Assembly: GCF_900111305.1 (NCBI RefSeq)
Contig: NZ_FOGS01000001.1
Coordinates: forward strand, 372,001-436,000
Direction: 5' to 3'
Length of the DNA: 64,000 bases
Source: Vreelandella subterranea
GTDB lineage: Bacteria > Pseudomonadota > Gammaproteobacteria > Pseudomonadales > Halomonadaceae
The first letter of the stretch is position 1; each line of letters starts with the position of its first letter. The notes beneath the pieces were generated by a model. That model was not told the DNA's origin, did not search any database, and saw only the letters and a list, made by a program, of their open reading frames with translations. This document shows positions 29,376 through 39,761 of this stretch, piece by piece. The position numbers and the translations under genes are program-made.

Positions 29376-31478
29376 ATGAAATTCAAATCTGTCCGCACCC
29401 TCATTGCTACGCTGGTCGGTGGCTGCATCCTGCTGGTCGTGGCGGCGTTGGTCATCTATTCGGTGATTGCCAACGACCGCTCTCAGGCACTGGTTGAAAA
29501 GCAGACAAAGGCGCTGCTCGAACGCAATATTGAAGCACGCCTTGCGGCTACCGCTTCGGCCCAGACCGAAGAAATCAAGGGCGAGCTCGAGCATGCCCTG
29601 ACGCTTGCCCAAAGCCTGGCGAACACCAATGCCATGCTGGGCCAGGCAGACGACGAGGGTCAGCCTTTGCTGACCATGAGCCGTGATGAGCTGTCGCGGC
29701 TTGTGCGTCAGACCGTGGTGGATAATCCTGAACTGCTCGACGCCTTTATTGGCTGGGAGCCCAACGCCTTTGGTAATGATGCGCTCTATACCGGCCGCGA
29801 AGATCAAGGCTATGGCCCCGACGGCCGCTTCATGCCGTGGTGGTATCGCACCGAGAGCGGCGATATCGAGGTGCTGGCGCTGGGCAGCGACATGGAAAAC
29901 CAGGAGCGCGATGCCGATGGCATCCGGCGTGGGGAATATTATCTATGCCCCAAGGAAACGAAGCGTACCTGTGTGGTTGACCCTCACCTCTACGACTACA
30001 ACGGCGAGTTGTTATTGGTCACGTCGTTCAATGCACCCATTCTGGTCGACGGTGAGTTCCGCGGCAGCGCAGGTGTCGATCTGTCGGTGGAGTTCATTCA
30101 AGGGCTGCTGGAAGAGGCCAATCAGTCGCTCTACGACGGCGCGGGAGAAATCGCCCTGGTCGCCTCGCACGGGGCCCTGTCCGCCTACACCAGCGCGCCT
30201 GACCTGCTCGGCAAGCAGGCTGGCGACGTGCTGGATGCTGACATCCAGGCCGGTATCGCCCAGGCTCAGGAAGGCGAAAAAGTACGCCGACTGAGCACGG
30301 AAAAGGGCATGACCGAGCTTTATTGGCCCTTCTCGATTGATGACAGCGGCAACTACTGGGTGCTGATGATCCGGCTGCCTGAAAGCGCCGTCCTGGCCGG
30401 GCTGAATGACCTGCAGACACAGCTGGAAAGCCAGCGCGAGGCCTCGACACTCGGCATGATCGGCATGGGGCTGGTCATCGCCTTTCTGGGCCTGATTGCT
30501 AGCTGGCTACTGGGCAGCAGCATCTCGCGCCCGCTGAAGCACCTCGCCAGCCGCATGCAGGCGATCGCTTCAGGCAACGGCGACCTGACCCAACGCCTGC
30601 CAGTGCAGGGGCGCGACGAAAGCGCCGCGGTGGCGAAGCAGTTCAATGCCTTTGCCGACAAGATCCAGGCCATCCTGCTCGACGTGCAGCGCAGCAGTGA
30701 ATCCGTCAATCACGCCGCCAACGAAATCACCCAGGGCGGTCGCGACCTGTCACGGCGTACCGAACAAGCGGCGGCAAGCCTGCAGCAAACGTCGTCCGCC
30801 ATGGAGGAAATCAGCAGCACCGTGGCGCATACGACCAGCGCCTCGCAGGAAGCCAGCGGCCTGTCCAAAACCGCCTCACAGCTGGCAGGGCGTACCGACG
30901 AAGCCTTTGGGCAGGTCGTGACCACCATGGACGACATCCGCACCACATCGGCAGAGATTCAGGATATCGTCAGCGTCATCGACGGGATTGCCTTTCAGAC
31001 CAATCTACTGGCGTTGAATGCCTCGGTGGAGGCGGCCCGTGCGGGTGAACAGGGCCGTGGCTTTGCCGTAGTGGCCAATGAAGTCCGTCAGTTGGCATCG
31101 CGGGCCAGTGACGCGGCCAAGGATATTCGCCAGCGGATCGATACCTCTACCGAAAAGGTGGCAAGCGGCACGCAAATGGTGCGCGACGCCGAGGCCGCGA
31201 TGCACGAGCTCGCCGAAAGCGTCTCCCGGGTCACCCAGATGCTGGGCGATATCAGCACGGCGGCAGGCGAGCAGAATGACGGTATCAGCCAGGTCAGCAT
31301 TGCGGTCACCGACCTGGACCAGATGACCCAGCAGAACGCCGCGCTGGTGCAGGAGTCGACCACCGCTGCCGAACAGCTGAAAGACCAGGCCAACTATCTT
31401 GCCGAGCTGGTAGGCGGATTCACCTTGGAGGAAGATCGGCACCGGTCGGCATTACCGGCCCCTGAAAAGCACCGTTAA
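29376..31478 (+). CDS. Methyl-accepting chemotaxis protein with large dCache sensor domain
   Basis: The 700-residue receptor has a membrane helix at residues 8-32, a periplasmic sensor of about 320 residues ([48 protein letters not shown]), a second helix near 355-378, HAMP ([18 protein letters not shown]) and a signalling tip [20 protein letters not shown] from residue 552. Two Cys at 191 and 199 ([11 protein letters not shown]) sit in the periplasmic domain and could form a disulfide. It shares most of its signalling domain with the upstream receptor, suggesting an old duplication with sensor exchange. The ligand is unknown. Confidence 0.92.
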   Translation: MKFKSVRTLIATLVGGCILLVVAALVIYSVIANDRSQALVEKQTKALLERNIEARLAATASAQTEEIKGELEHALTLAQSLANTNAMLGQADDEGQPLLTMSRDELSRLVRQTVVDNPELLDAFIGWEPNAFGNDALYTGREDQGYGPDGRFMPWWYRTESGDIEVLALGSDMENQERDADGIRRGEYYLCPKETKRTCVVDPHLYDYNGELLLVTSFNAPILVDGEFRGSAGVDLSVEFIQGLLEEANQSLYDGAGEIALVASHGALSAYTSAPDLLGKQAGDVLDADIQAGIAQAQEGEKVRRLSTEKGMTELYWPFSIDDSGNYWVLMIRLPESAVLAGLNDLQTQLESQREASTLGMIGMGLVIAFLGLIASWLLGSSISRPLKHLASRMQAIASGNGDLTQRLPVQGRDESAAVAKQFNAFADKIQAILLDVQRSSESVNHAANEITQGGRDLSRRTEQAAASLQQTSSAMEEISSTVAHTTSASQEASGLSKTASQLAGRTDEAFGQVVTTMDDIRTTSAEIQDIVSVIDGIAFQTNLLALNASVEAARAGEQGRGFAVVANEVRQLASRASDAAKDIRQRIDTSTEKVASGTQMVRDAEAAMHELAESVSRVTQMLGDISTAAGEQNDGISQVSIAVTDLDQMTQQNAALVQESTTAAEQLKDQANYLAELVGGFTLEEDRHRSALPAPEKHR

Positions 31479-31492
31479 GGAGAAGAGCGCCG

Positions 31493-32419
31493 TTAAGGAA
31501 TCGGCGGCATGGGGATGTCATCGCTGCGCTTGGCGTCAGCGGTCATCTCCCGACACAGCCGCAGGAACTCGCGCACCCCGGTGGTGAGGTACTTGTGGCG
31601 GTGCCAGATAAAGGTGAACTGGCGTTTGAGATCCAACTCCGGCGTAGGCAGCGGTACCAGGCTGCCCCGCCGGAAGGCATCGCGCAGTGCCAGGCGCGAG
31701 ACACAGCCGATACCCAGCCCCGACTCCACGGCCCGCTTGATGCCCTCGGTATGCTCGAGCTCCAGCAGCGTATTGAAGCGACTGCGGCGATGACGCGCGG
31801 CATGCTCCAGGGTCACCCGCGTCCCCGACCCCTCCTCCCGCATGATCCAGTCCTCCCGCATCAACTGGTCAAGCTCCAGATGCGTCTTGCCCGCCAGCGG
31901 ATGGCGTGGTGAGCAGAACACGCACAGCTCGTCCTCGACCCACGGCTGGCTGATGATCATATCGTCGTCACACGGCCCTTCGATCAACCCCAGATCCAGC
32001 GAGTGCTGGCGAACGCCCTCGATGATATGCCGCGTATTGCGCACCGCCAGACGCACGCGGCTGCCGGGATAGCGCTGCATGAAATCGCTGATCAATAGCG
32101 TGGCCAGATAATTGCCGATGGTCAGGGTCGCGCCAACCTCCAGCGACCCCACGCCTTGCTGGCCACGCAGTAATTCCTCCACTTCTTCGGCGCGGTCCAA
32201 CAGCGCCACCGCCTTGGGCAGCAGTTGGAAGCCCAGGGCATTGAGCTTGAGGCGCTTGCCGATGCGGTCGAGCAACTGACAGTCGAACTGACGCTCCAGC
32301 TCGGCAAGCGCCGTACTGGTCGCCGACTGGGACATGGCAAGGGCGCGGGCCGCGTGGGAGACGCTTTCGTGTTGGGCAACGGCAACAAAGACTTCCAACT
32401 GACGCAGGGTATAGTGCAT
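31493..32419 (-). CDS. finR: LysR family regulator (FinR-like)
   Basis: The 308-residue protein has an N-terminal LysR winged helix (LRQLEVFVAVAQHESVSHAA with SQSATSTALAELE, residues 5-50) and a C-terminal substrate-binding domain. It is divergent from fpr, the arrangement of finR in pseudomonads, where FinR activates the ferredoxin-NADP reductase gene under superoxide stress. The name rests on this neighbourhood and general similarity. The 175-base gap, rich in A and T, would hold both promoters. Confidence 0.8.
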   Translation of the reverse strand: MHYTLRQLEVFVAVAQHESVSHAARALAMSQSATSTALAELERQFDCQLLDRIGKRLKLNALGFQLLPKAVALLDRAEEVEELLRGQQGVGSLEVGATLTIGNYLATLLISDFMQRYPGSRVRLAVRNTRHIIEGVRQHSLDLGLIEGPCDDDMIISQPWVEDELCVFCSPRHPLAGKTHLELDQLMREDWIMREEGSGTRVTLEHAARHRRSRFNTLLELEHTEGIKRAVESGLGIGCVSRLALRDAFRRGSLVPLPTPELDLKRQFTFIWHRHKYLTTGVREFLRLCREMTADAKRSDDIPMPPIP

Positions 32420-32594
32420 GGGGTCTGACCTATCACCAGGACGCTATATCTATTTTAAAGATAAGCGTTATCAAGATTATTGACTTAACAGATATACCAT
32501 CCATTGCTTAGACTTGCTGGCAACTTGATACCTATTTTTTATTCTTTTTATGCATATCCGTGGCGTTGATGGCGTCACTGACGGAGGAAATGGC

Positions 32595-33371
32595 ATGAGC
32601 AAGTTCGCCCTGGAAGACGTACTCAGCGTTCACCACTGGAACGACACCCTGTTCAGCTTCCGCACCACCCGGGAACGCAGCCTGCGCTTCAAGACCGGCC
32701 AGTTCGTCATGATAGGCCTGGAAGTCGACGGCAAACCGCTAATGCGCGCTTACTCGATTGCCAGCCCCAACTACGAAGACCACCTCGAGTTCTTCAGCAT
32801 CAAGGTGCCCGACGGCCCGCTTACGTCACGCCTGCAGCACCTGAAGGTCGGCGATCAGATCATGGTCAGCCGCAAGCCCACCGGCACGCTGGTCACCGAT
32901 GATCTACTGCCAGGGCGCAACCTGTACATGCTGTCCACCGGTACCGGCCTGGCACCCTTCCTGAGCCTGATCCAGGACCCGGAAGTCTACGAGCGGTTCG
33001 AGAAAGTGGTCCTGGTTCACGGCGTGCGTGAAGTCTCGGAACTGGCCTACGCCGACTTTATCACTAAAGAGCTGCCTGCCCACGAGTACCTGGGTGAGGA
33101 GATCACTGACAAGCTGGTCTACTACCCCACCGTCACCCGTGAAGAGTTTCACACCATGGGGCGCCTGACCGACCATATCCGCACCGGCAAGCTGTTCGAG
33201 GACACCGGGCTTCCGCCCATCGACCCTCGCCAGGATCGCGCAATGATTTGTGGGAGCCCCGCCATGCTCGACGACACCAGCGCGCTGCTCGACGAGCTGG
33301 GCCTCAACATCTCGCCGCGCATGGGCGAGCCGGGCGACTACGTTATCGAACGGGCTTTTGTCGAAAAGTAA
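32595..33371 (+). CDS. fpr: Ferredoxin-NADP reductase
   Basis: The 258-residue flavoenzyme moves electrons between NADPH and ferredoxin or flavodoxin. FAD motif RAYSIASPNYEDHLEF near residue 50, DGPLTSRLQ, the NADP motif STGTGLAPFLSLIQDP near residue 112, and the C-terminal MICGSPAMLDD and YVIERAFVEK match bacterial Fpr of 257-258 residues. The ATG at 32595 follows a perfect GGAGGA; the in-frame ATG at 32550 is too far upstream for the family. Confidence 0.94.
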   Translation: MSKFALEDVLSVHHWNDTLFSFRTTRERSLRFKTGQFVMIGLEVDGKPLMRAYSIASPNYEDHLEFFSIKVPDGPLTSRLQHLKVGDQIMVSRKPTGTLVTDDLLPGRNLYMLSTGTGLAPFLSLIQDPEVYERFEKVVLVHGVREVSELAYADFITKELPAHEYLGEEITDKLVYYPTVTREEFHTMGRLTDHIRTGKLFEDTGLPPIDPRQDRAMICGSPAMLDDTSALLDELGLNISPRMGEPGDYVIERAFVEK

Positions 33372-33413
33372 CGCGCTCAACGGGCGACTCGCTCAGCAGC
33401 AGACCGCCGAATA

Positions 33414-33461
33414 AAAACCCCCGCCACTCGTTGCCTAACAGCAGCGCTTGGCGGGGGTTTT
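33414..33461. terminator. Terminator between fpr and the downstream glnK
   Basis: AAAACCCCCGCCA (33414-33426) pairs with TGGCGGGGGTTTT (33449-33461) across a 22-base loop. It has T-rich ends on both strands between two convergent genes. Confidence 0.85.
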
Positions 33462-33482
33462 CGTGTTCTGGCGCGCGGGGCG

Positions 33483-33890
<408 letters not shown>

Positions 33891-33925
33891 TTACCTATCA
33901 GCATACACCGCTACCGGCGCAGAAT

Positions 33926-33950
33926 AAAAAAAGCCTCCCCGAAGGGAGGC
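33926..33950 (-). terminator. Rho-independent terminator after amtB
   Basis: On the reverse strand GCCTCCC-TTCG-GGGAGGC runs into seven T residues. It lies 39 bases after the amtB stop and separates glnK-amtB from the second glnK. Confidence 0.92.
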
Positions 33951-33988
33951 CAGTGACGAGCGCTTGTGCTCACCTGATTGGCATTGAA

Positions 33989-35236
33989 TTACTTTTTGAC
34001 GCCAAATTCAGGGTAGGCTTCAAGACCGCACTCGGCGATATCGACGCCTTCGTACTCATCTTCTTCGCTGACACGAATGCCCATGATGGCCTTCAGAATC
34101 AGCCAAACAACCAGGCTGGCAATGAAGACCCAGGCGAAGATGCCCGCGATACCAATCAGCTGTGGGCCGAACGAGGCATCGCCATTGTTCAGCGGCACGG
34201 CCAACACGCCCCAGATACCAACGACACCGTGAACGGAGATGGCGCCGACCGGATCGTCCAGTTTCAGTTTATCCAGGGTGACAATGGCGGCCACCACGAT
34301 CAGACCACCGATCGCACCGATAATCGTCGCGCCCAGCGCAGAAGGCGACAGCGGGTCGGCGGTAATGGCGACCAGGCCAGCCAGCGCGCCGTTGAGCGCC
34401 ATGGTGAGGTCCGCTTTACGGAACCACAGCTTGGCGAGGATCAGCGCGGCAATCACACCCCCCGCGGCCGCGGCGTTGGTATTCACGAACACCTGCGCCA
34501 CGTTATTGGCAGAACTGATGTCGGACATCTTCAGCTCGGAGCCGCCGTTAAAGCCGAACCAGCCCATCCACAGGATGAAGGTACCCAGCGTCGCCAGCGG
34601 CATGTTGGCACCCGGAATCGCGTGGATGGAACCATCCTTGCCATACTTGCCCTTACGCGGCCCCAGTACGATAACGCCTGCCAACGCGGCTGCCGCACCG
34701 GCAAGGTGCACAATGCCCGAACCAGCGTAATCAGAGTAGCCGACTTCGGCTAACCAGCCGCCGCCCCAGGTCCAGTAGCCAGACACCGGATAAATCACGG
34801 CAGTCATCACCACGGCAAACGCCAGGAAGGCCCATAGTTTCATGCGCTCGGCGACCGCACCCGAGACGATCGACATGGCGGTTGCAACGAAGACGACCTG
34901 GAAGAAGAAGTCGGAACGCATGGAGTAGTAAGGTGCGTCATCGCCACCGGCGGTGACCGCATCCACGCTATTCTCAGCGCCGATCAGGAAGCCCAGATTG
35001 GGCAGGAAGCCACCGGCGTTGCCGGAGTACATGATGTAGTAGCCCACCAGCAGGTACATGGTGCAGGCAATCGCAAACAGCGCGATATTCTTGGTGAGAA
35101 TTTCAGCGGTATTCTTGGAACGCACCAGGCCAGCTTCCAGCATGGAGAAGCCAGCGGCCATCCACAGGACCAGCACACCGCAGATCAGGAAGTAAAACGT
35201 ATCGAGCGCGTAGCTCAGATCAGTCAACTCATTCAT
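33989..35236 (-). CDS. amtB: Ammonium transporter
   Basis: The 415-residue channel has about eleven membrane helices. The twin-His pore residues are in GSGIVHLAGAAAAL (about residue 175) and ISVHGVVGIWGVL (about residue 340). AGFSMLEAGLVRSKN and ILWMGWFGFNGGSEL are also conserved. The cytoplasmic tail ends ECGLEAYPEF, a typical Amt tail. There is no cleaved signal peptide. It lies 45 bases downstream of the first glnK and is presumably blocked by GlnK when nitrogen is plentiful. Confidence 0.95.
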   Translation of the reverse strand: MNELTDLSYALDTFYFLICGVLVLWMAAGFSMLEAGLVRSKNTAEILTKNIALFAIACTMYLLVGYYIMYSGNAGGFLPNLGFLIGAENSVDAVTAGGDDAPYYSMRSDFFFQVVFVATAMSIVSGAVAERMKLWAFLAFAVVMTAVIYPVSGYWTWGGGWLAEVGYSDYAGSGIVHLAGAAAALAGVIVLGPRKGKYGKDGSIHAIPGANMPLATLGTFILWMGWFGFNGGSELKMSDISSANNVAQVFVNTNAAAAGGVIAALILAKLWFRKADLTMALNGALAGLVAITADPLSPSALGATIIGAIGGLIVVAAIVTLDKLKLDDPVGAISVHGVVGIWGVLAVPLNNGDASFGPQLIGIAGIFAWVFIASLVVWLILKAIMGIRVSEEDEYEGVDIAECGLEAYPEFGVKK

Positions 35237-35281
35237 TGTAAGTTCCCCGTTGAACTAAAGAAATGATCCGTAACGTCAGGT

Positions 35282-35716
<435 letters not shown>

Positions 35717-35798
35717 TTATATTTCATTGCTTTAAATGTAATAGAGCAAGGCATGCTGGCGACTCAGGGCCAGCAACACGCGCTAACAAGTCGGCTAT

Positions 35799-35815
35799 TG
35801 CACCAAAATTGATCA
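35799..35815. promoter_or_regulatory. Possible NtrC binding site
   Basis: TGCACCAAAATTGATCA compares with the consensus TGCACCAAAATGGTGCA. The left half is perfect and the right half weak. It is about 100 bases upstream of the sigma-54 promoter, the usual enhancer distance. Confidence 0.55.
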
Positions 35816-35953
35816 AAGATAAAACGCAAGCGCCCCACCGTAGGGCATGAACGGGAGGCACAAATTAGCCCAAGAAGCATGCGAATCCCGCCTGGGTTGC
35901 GTATCCTGATAATCAGATAGCCGTATCGAGACATTGACCGATAGGAGAAAGCC

Positions 35954-36316
35954 ATGGCGCCTCAAGACCGTATTAGCCGACTCGCCCAGCAAATCGGTGA
36001 CCGTTTGCAGAACGCTTCACAAGCGCCCGAAGATATCCAGAAGGGGGTTCATCAGGTCGTGCGTGGGGCCTTCGACCGCCTGGAGCTGGTGTCCCGCGAG
36101 GACTTCGATATTCTGATGGACGTATTGCAGCGCACCCGCTCACGGGTAGAAGCACTGGAACGCCAGGTCGCAAGCCTGGAAGCCGCGGTGGATGCCCAGG
36201 CAGCCGATGCCTCGACGCCCGTCGAAGCCGAGGCACCGCCGCTACCCACAGAGCCCCAGGCGGATTCCGATGACGCCGACACCAAAGGCGATGAAGACCA
36301 ACCCAAATCGCAATAA
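35954..36316 (+). CDS. ubiK: Ubiquinone biosynthesis accessory factor UbiK (YqiC)
   Basis: The 120-residue protein has the amphipathic N-terminus (DRISRLAQQIGDRLQ) and the coiled-coil SREDFDILMDVLQRTRSRVEALERQVASLE of UbiK/YqiC, which trimerises and binds UbiJ and lipid to support aerobic ubiquinone synthesis. The usual core is about 80-100 residues; here an acidic Ala/Pro/Asp-rich tail extends it. The ribosome site is TAGGAGAAA. In many genomes it lies near comM; comM is 4.8 kb downstream here. Confidence 0.88.
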   Translation: MAPQDRISRLAQQIGDRLQNASQAPEDIQKGVHQVVRGAFDRLELVSREDFDILMDVLQRTRSRVEALERQVASLEAAVDAQAADASTPVEAEAPPLPTEPQADSDDADTKGDEDQPKSQ

Positions 36317-36321
36317 CTAAT

Positions 36322-36340
36322 GCGAATAAATATCATTGAC
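36322..36340. promoter_or_regulatory. Fur-like box upstream of the AraC-type regulator
   Basis: GCGAATAAATATCATTGAC matches 12 of 19 positions of the Fur consensus GATAATGATAATCATTATC. Confidence 0.55.
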
Positions 36341-36383
36341 TATTACTGTGCGCGTGGTAACGTAATTCGCATCCAATGATGCG

Positions 36384-36418
36384 GGCAATGCATCAATGCC
36401 CCATTTTGATGCATTGCC
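36384..36418. repeat. Perfect 13-bp inverted repeat in the leader of the AraC-type regulator
   Basis: GGCAATGCATCAA (36384-36396) and TTGATGCATTGCC (36406-36418) flank a 9-base spacer, 28 bases before the regulator start. No T tract follows. It may be an operator or an RNA hairpin near the ribosome site. Confidence 0.6.
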
Positions 36419-36445
36419 GAATTTCACCGTTACCGTGATGCACGC

Positions 36446-37420
36446 ATGACCACCACCACCTTCGGTCCCCAGGCCAGCCAACCGCTTTACGAGCTAACGC
36501 CAGGGACGCTTGCCCAGCTAGGCCAGCGTTTCGGTATTGACTATCGCATTCGCAATGCCCCTGCCGGGGCGAGCGTCGCCACCGGCAGCGTTCGCGATGT
36601 CGCCCTGCCTCAAGCCATGCACTTGACGCTTTCCGACCTGTGCGTGAACTGCGCCTATAGCTCGGCCTCCCGCCAGACGGCACCCTGGTTTATCAGCGTG
36701 GTACTGGAAGGCCATATCAGCGCCCGCCTGGGCTCCCAACGCATCGAACTAAACGCGGGCGACGGCATGTGCGTCCACTTTACTGCCGAGCAGCCGCTTA
36801 CGGTTTTCCAACCGGCCCAGGCAAGGCTGCACACGGTAAATCTGGCAGTGCTCGCCACCAACACTCTGGGCCTGCCATCGGTTCCCCCATCACCGGGCTT
36901 GTACCCTTGGCGCTTGTCGACCGCCTTCACGCAACTATTACGCGATACCGCCGCCGAGCCGCTGGCCAACTGGCGCCAGCCACTGATCTGGCAAGGCCTG
37001 GCCCTCCAACTGCTGGGTGAAGGATTACCGAATTGCGCGCGGCAAGACCCGGCTACACCGCTGGCGGCAAAGGTGCCGCCGGTCATCCCGGCCCGTGACG
37101 AGGCGCGCTTGGCCGCCCTCCATACCCGGTTGGCGTCCCATCCCGAGCGCACGTACTGCCTCAGCGACCTGGCAAGAGAAGTGGCGATGAGCCCAAGCAG
37201 CCTGCGCCAGAAATTTCGTGCCCGCTATGGCTGCTCAATTTTTGATCACCTGCGCCAATGCCGCCTGGCACGGGCCTATCAAGCCCTGCAACGAGGCATG
37301 AGCGTTCAGCAAGCCGCCCACTCTTGTGGCTATCGTCACGCCACCAATTTCGCCACGGCGTTTCGTCGCCGCTTTGGCATCGCCCCTCATGACGTCATTT
37401 CACAGCGCGCCCCCAGATGA
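36446..37420 (+). CDS. AraC family regulator (PchR-like) of siderophore uptake
   Basis: The 324-residue protein has an N-terminal PchR-type ligand domain (residues 1-190) and a C-terminal double helix-turn-helix (residues 225-320; LSDLAREVAMSPSSLRQKFRA, then QQAAHSCGYRHATNFATAFRR). Such regulators bind their cognate ferric siderophore and activate the receptor gene. The gene is directly upstream of a TonB receptor in the same direction, has a Fur-like box upstream, and is followed by an AraC-type direct repeat, all of which support this role. It is separated from the receptor start by 99 bases. Confidence 0.87.
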   Translation: MTTTTFGPQASQPLYELTPGTLAQLGQRFGIDYRIRNAPAGASVATGSVRDVALPQAMHLTLSDLCVNCAYSSASRQTAPWFISVVLEGHISARLGSQRIELNAGDGMCVHFTAEQPLTVFQPAQARLHTVNLAVLATNTLGLPSVPPSPGLYPWRLSTAFTQLLRDTAAEPLANWRQPLIWQGLALQLLGEGLPNCARQDPATPLAAKVPPVIPARDEARLAALHTRLASHPERTYCLSDLAREVAMSPSSLRQKFRARYGCSIFDHLRQCRLARAYQALQRGMSVQQAAHSCGYRHATNFATAFRRRFGIAPHDVISQRAPR

Positions 37421-37458
37421 ATTTGGCATTGCGCATAGCCAATTTGGCAGACCGCATA
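37420..37458. promoter_or_regulatory. Direct repeat, probable binding site of the AraC-type regulator
   Basis: AATTTGGCATTGCGCATA (37420-37437) and AATTTGGCAGACCGCATA (37441-37458) agree at 15 of 18 positions and are 21 bases apart, two helical turns, the classic AraC-family layout. The site lies 20 bases before the Fur-like box of the receptor gene. Confidence 0.7.
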
Positions 37459-37477
37459 CCTACTGCCTGCATTAAAA

Positions 37478-37496
37478 AGTAACAATTCTCATTACT
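37478..37496. promoter_or_regulatory. Fur-like box upstream of the TonB receptor
   Basis: AGTAACAATTCTCATTACT matches 11 of 19 positions of the Fur consensus, 24 bases before the receptor ATG. Confidence 0.5.
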
Positions 37497-37519
37497 AGAA
37501 CTATTAAGGGATCGTTACC

Positions 37520-39628
37520 ATGCCAATTTCAGCTTGCCACTTCCGCCCATCGCTGCTGGTCATTGCCGTCGCCATGGCCAGCAGCGCCCCCTTTGCCGCC
37601 GCTCAGGAAGCCCAACTCGACAACCTGGGCACGGTGACCGTCACCGCCCAGCAGGCGGCCACCAAGGTGGAAACGCCGTCGATCGAAACGCCCCAGAGCG
37701 TATCGACCATTACCCGCGAAGATATGGACAACCGCGGGGTCAGCACCGTACAGCGGGCGACCGACTACACGCCCGGGGTCTACAGCAACCAGATCGGGGC
37801 GTCGAACCGTTTTGACTACCTGGTACTGCGCGGCTTCTCCGATGGCAGCTTGAGCAACACCTTCCTTGACGGCCTGAAACTCATCGGCGATACCAACTCG
37901 CATAGCTCCCTGCGGGTCGACCCCTGGTTTCTGGACAGCATTGAAGTGGTCAAGGGCCCCGCCTCGGTACTCTACGGCCAGGCCTCGCCAGGGGGCGTGG
38001 TGGCACTTAACAGCAAGCGCCCCGAGTTCCAGTCCGGCGGCGAGCTACGTTTTCGTGTGGGCAATAATAATCAGCGTAGCGCCGCCTTTGACCTGACCGG
38101 CCCACTCGGAGAAGAACAGCGCGTCGCTTACCGCCTGGTAGGCATTGCCAGCGCCGCCGATACCCAGTTTGGCCCGACAGAGGAGGAACGCTACGCCATT
38201 GCCCCCTCGCTGACCTGGGATATCAGCGACGCCACCAGCCTGACGCTGGACGCCTACCTGCAGGAAGAACCCGAAGGCGGCTACCATTCCGGCGTGCCTT
38301 ACGAAGGCGCCGTCGTTCCGCGCAACGGGCGCAAGATCAGCAATAACTTCTTCGACGGCGAGGAAGACTACGAGGCCTATGAGCGCACCCAGCGCATGGT
38401 GGGCTATGCCCTGGAACATCGTTTCAATGACGACTGGACCGCGCGCCAGCAGCTGCGCTACCTCAATTCGGATGTCACCTTGAATCAGGTCTATGGCTTT
38501 GGCTGGACGTCACCCACATCCAATGAACTGGCGCGCTACTACTCCGGCAGCGAAGAATCGCTCGACGCCTGGACAGTGGATAACCAGATTGAAGCCAACC
38601 TTAACGATGGCCTTATGGACCACACCGTGCTGGTCGGGGTCGACTATCAGCAGCGCGACAACGACGTCAGCTGGCCATCAGGCGCATTTCCCTCGCTGGA
38701 TGCGTTCAACCCGACGTATGGCGCAGAGCCTACGGCGATGTATGCACCGACCAACGAACGCCACGAACTGGAGCAGACCGGCGTCTACCTGCAAGACCAG
38801 ATTGCCCTCGATAACTGGCGCTTCACCCTGGGCGGACGCTACGACTGGGTCGACATCGACAATACCAACCAGGATACCGGCCAATCGAGCACCCTCGATG
38901 ACACCCAATTCAGCGGCCGGGCCGGGGCCGTCTACCTGTTCGACAACGGCGTTGCCCCCTACCTGAGTTACTCCACGGCCTTCACCCCCACCAGCTTTGT
39001 GGATGCCGACGGCGACCTGCTGGCCCCCATGGAAGGCGAACAGTGGGAAACCGGGGTGAAATACCAGCCCAACGATGGCGCCAGCCAGTACAGCGCCGCC
39101 GTGTTCCACATCAGCCAGGAAAACGTGGCCACCAAGGAACAGCCCACCGACCCTTACCGCGCAGTGGGTGAAATCGAGTCCCAGGGCATCGAGCTGGAGG
39201 CGCGTACCCAACTCACTGAGGCGCTGTCGCTGCAGGCCGGGTACAGCTTCACCGACATTACCTACGCCAAGAGCGATGACGGCAACGAGGGCAATGATGC
39301 AATTTATTCGCCGCGTCACCAGGTTCAGTTGTGGGCACAGTATGCGTTTAACGACGGCTGGCTGAGCGGTGCCGACATTGGCGCAGGTGTACGCCACTAC
39401 GCCGACATTGCCGCCGACCGTGCCAATACCGAAACCGTACCCGATTACACCCTGGTCGACGCCACGCTCGGCTACGATCTTGGCGAGGCCGGTATGCCGG
39501 GCGTCGAGACCCGCCTCAACGTCAGCAACCTGCTGGATGAAGAGTACGTCGCCTCGTGCAACTCGCTCGAGTACTGCTACTTCGGCGCCGAGCGCGGCAT
39601 TACCGCCAGCGTGCATTTTCGGTTTTAA
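37520..39628 (+). CDS. TonB-dependent siderophore receptor (FhuA/FoxA type)
   Basis: The 702-residue outer-membrane receptor has a signal peptide (to about residue 28, AAAQE), a TonB box (TVTVTA, residues 38-43), a plug domain (ETPQSVSTITREDMDNRG and VEVVKGPASVLYGQASPGGVV-type segment IEVVKGPASVLYGQ) and a 22-strand barrel ending in Phe. The C-terminal YVASCNSLEYCYFGAERG, with a Cys pair, closely resembles ferrichrome and ferrioxamine receptors, so a hydroxamate siderophore is likely. It is followed by a terminator and a FhuD-like gene. Confidence 0.93.
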   Translation: MPISACHFRPSLLVIAVAMASSAPFAAAQEAQLDNLGTVTVTAQQAATKVETPSIETPQSVSTITREDMDNRGVSTVQRATDYTPGVYSNQIGASNRFDYLVLRGFSDGSLSNTFLDGLKLIGDTNSHSSLRVDPWFLDSIEVVKGPASVLYGQASPGGVVALNSKRPEFQSGGELRFRVGNNNQRSAAFDLTGPLGEEQRVAYRLVGIASAADTQFGPTEEERYAIAPSLTWDISDATSLTLDAYLQEEPEGGYHSGVPYEGAVVPRNGRKISNNFFDGEEDYEAYERTQRMVGYALEHRFNDDWTARQQLRYLNSDVTLNQVYGFGWTSPTSNELARYYSGSEESLDAWTVDNQIEANLNDGLMDHTVLVGVDYQQRDNDVSWPSGAFPSLDAFNPTYGAEPTAMYAPTNERHELEQTGVYLQDQIALDNWRFTLGGRYDWVDIDNTNQDTGQSSTLDDTQFSGRAGAVYLFDNGVAPYLSYSTAFTPTSFVDADGDLLAPMEGEQWETGVKYQPNDGASQYSAAVFHISQENVATKEQPTDPYRAVGEIESQGIELEARTQLTEALSLQAGYSFTDITYAKSDDGNEGNDAIYSPRHQVQLWAQYAFNDGWLSGADIGAGVRHYADIAADRANTETVPDYTLVDATLGYDLGEAGMPGVETRLNVSNLLDEEYVASCNSLEYCYFGAERGITASVHFRF

Positions 39629-39676
39629 TGTTGGCGTTTTAACGTCGGCGGCTTTAAATCAGGCACGTCAGCACCG

Positions 39677-39706
39677 CGCCCAGGCACTCGCCTGGGCGTT
39701 TTGTTT
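39677..39706 (+). terminator. Rho-independent terminator after the TonB receptor gene
   Basis: CGCCCAGGC (39677-39685) pairs with GCCTGGGCG (39690-39698), loop ACTC, followed by TTTTGTTT. Confidence 0.88.
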
Positions 39707-39725
39707 GCAAACAATAAATATTATC
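39707..39725. promoter_or_regulatory. Fur-like box upstream of the FhuD-like gene
   Basis: GCAAACAATAAATATTATC matches 13 of 19 positions of the Fur consensus. It overlaps a -10-like TATTAT (39719-39724), so repression by steric block is plausible. Confidence 0.65.
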
Positions 39726-39761
39726 GTTTAAATGCAGGCCTTATTTTCCATTGAAGTCGTC

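Noticed and set aside
28160..29455. 431-residue reverse frame over the first chemoreceptor
   Set aside because: Composition (Ser, Val, Ala rich) is that of an antisense shadow of a regular helical gene, and the forward frame is a clear chemoreceptor.
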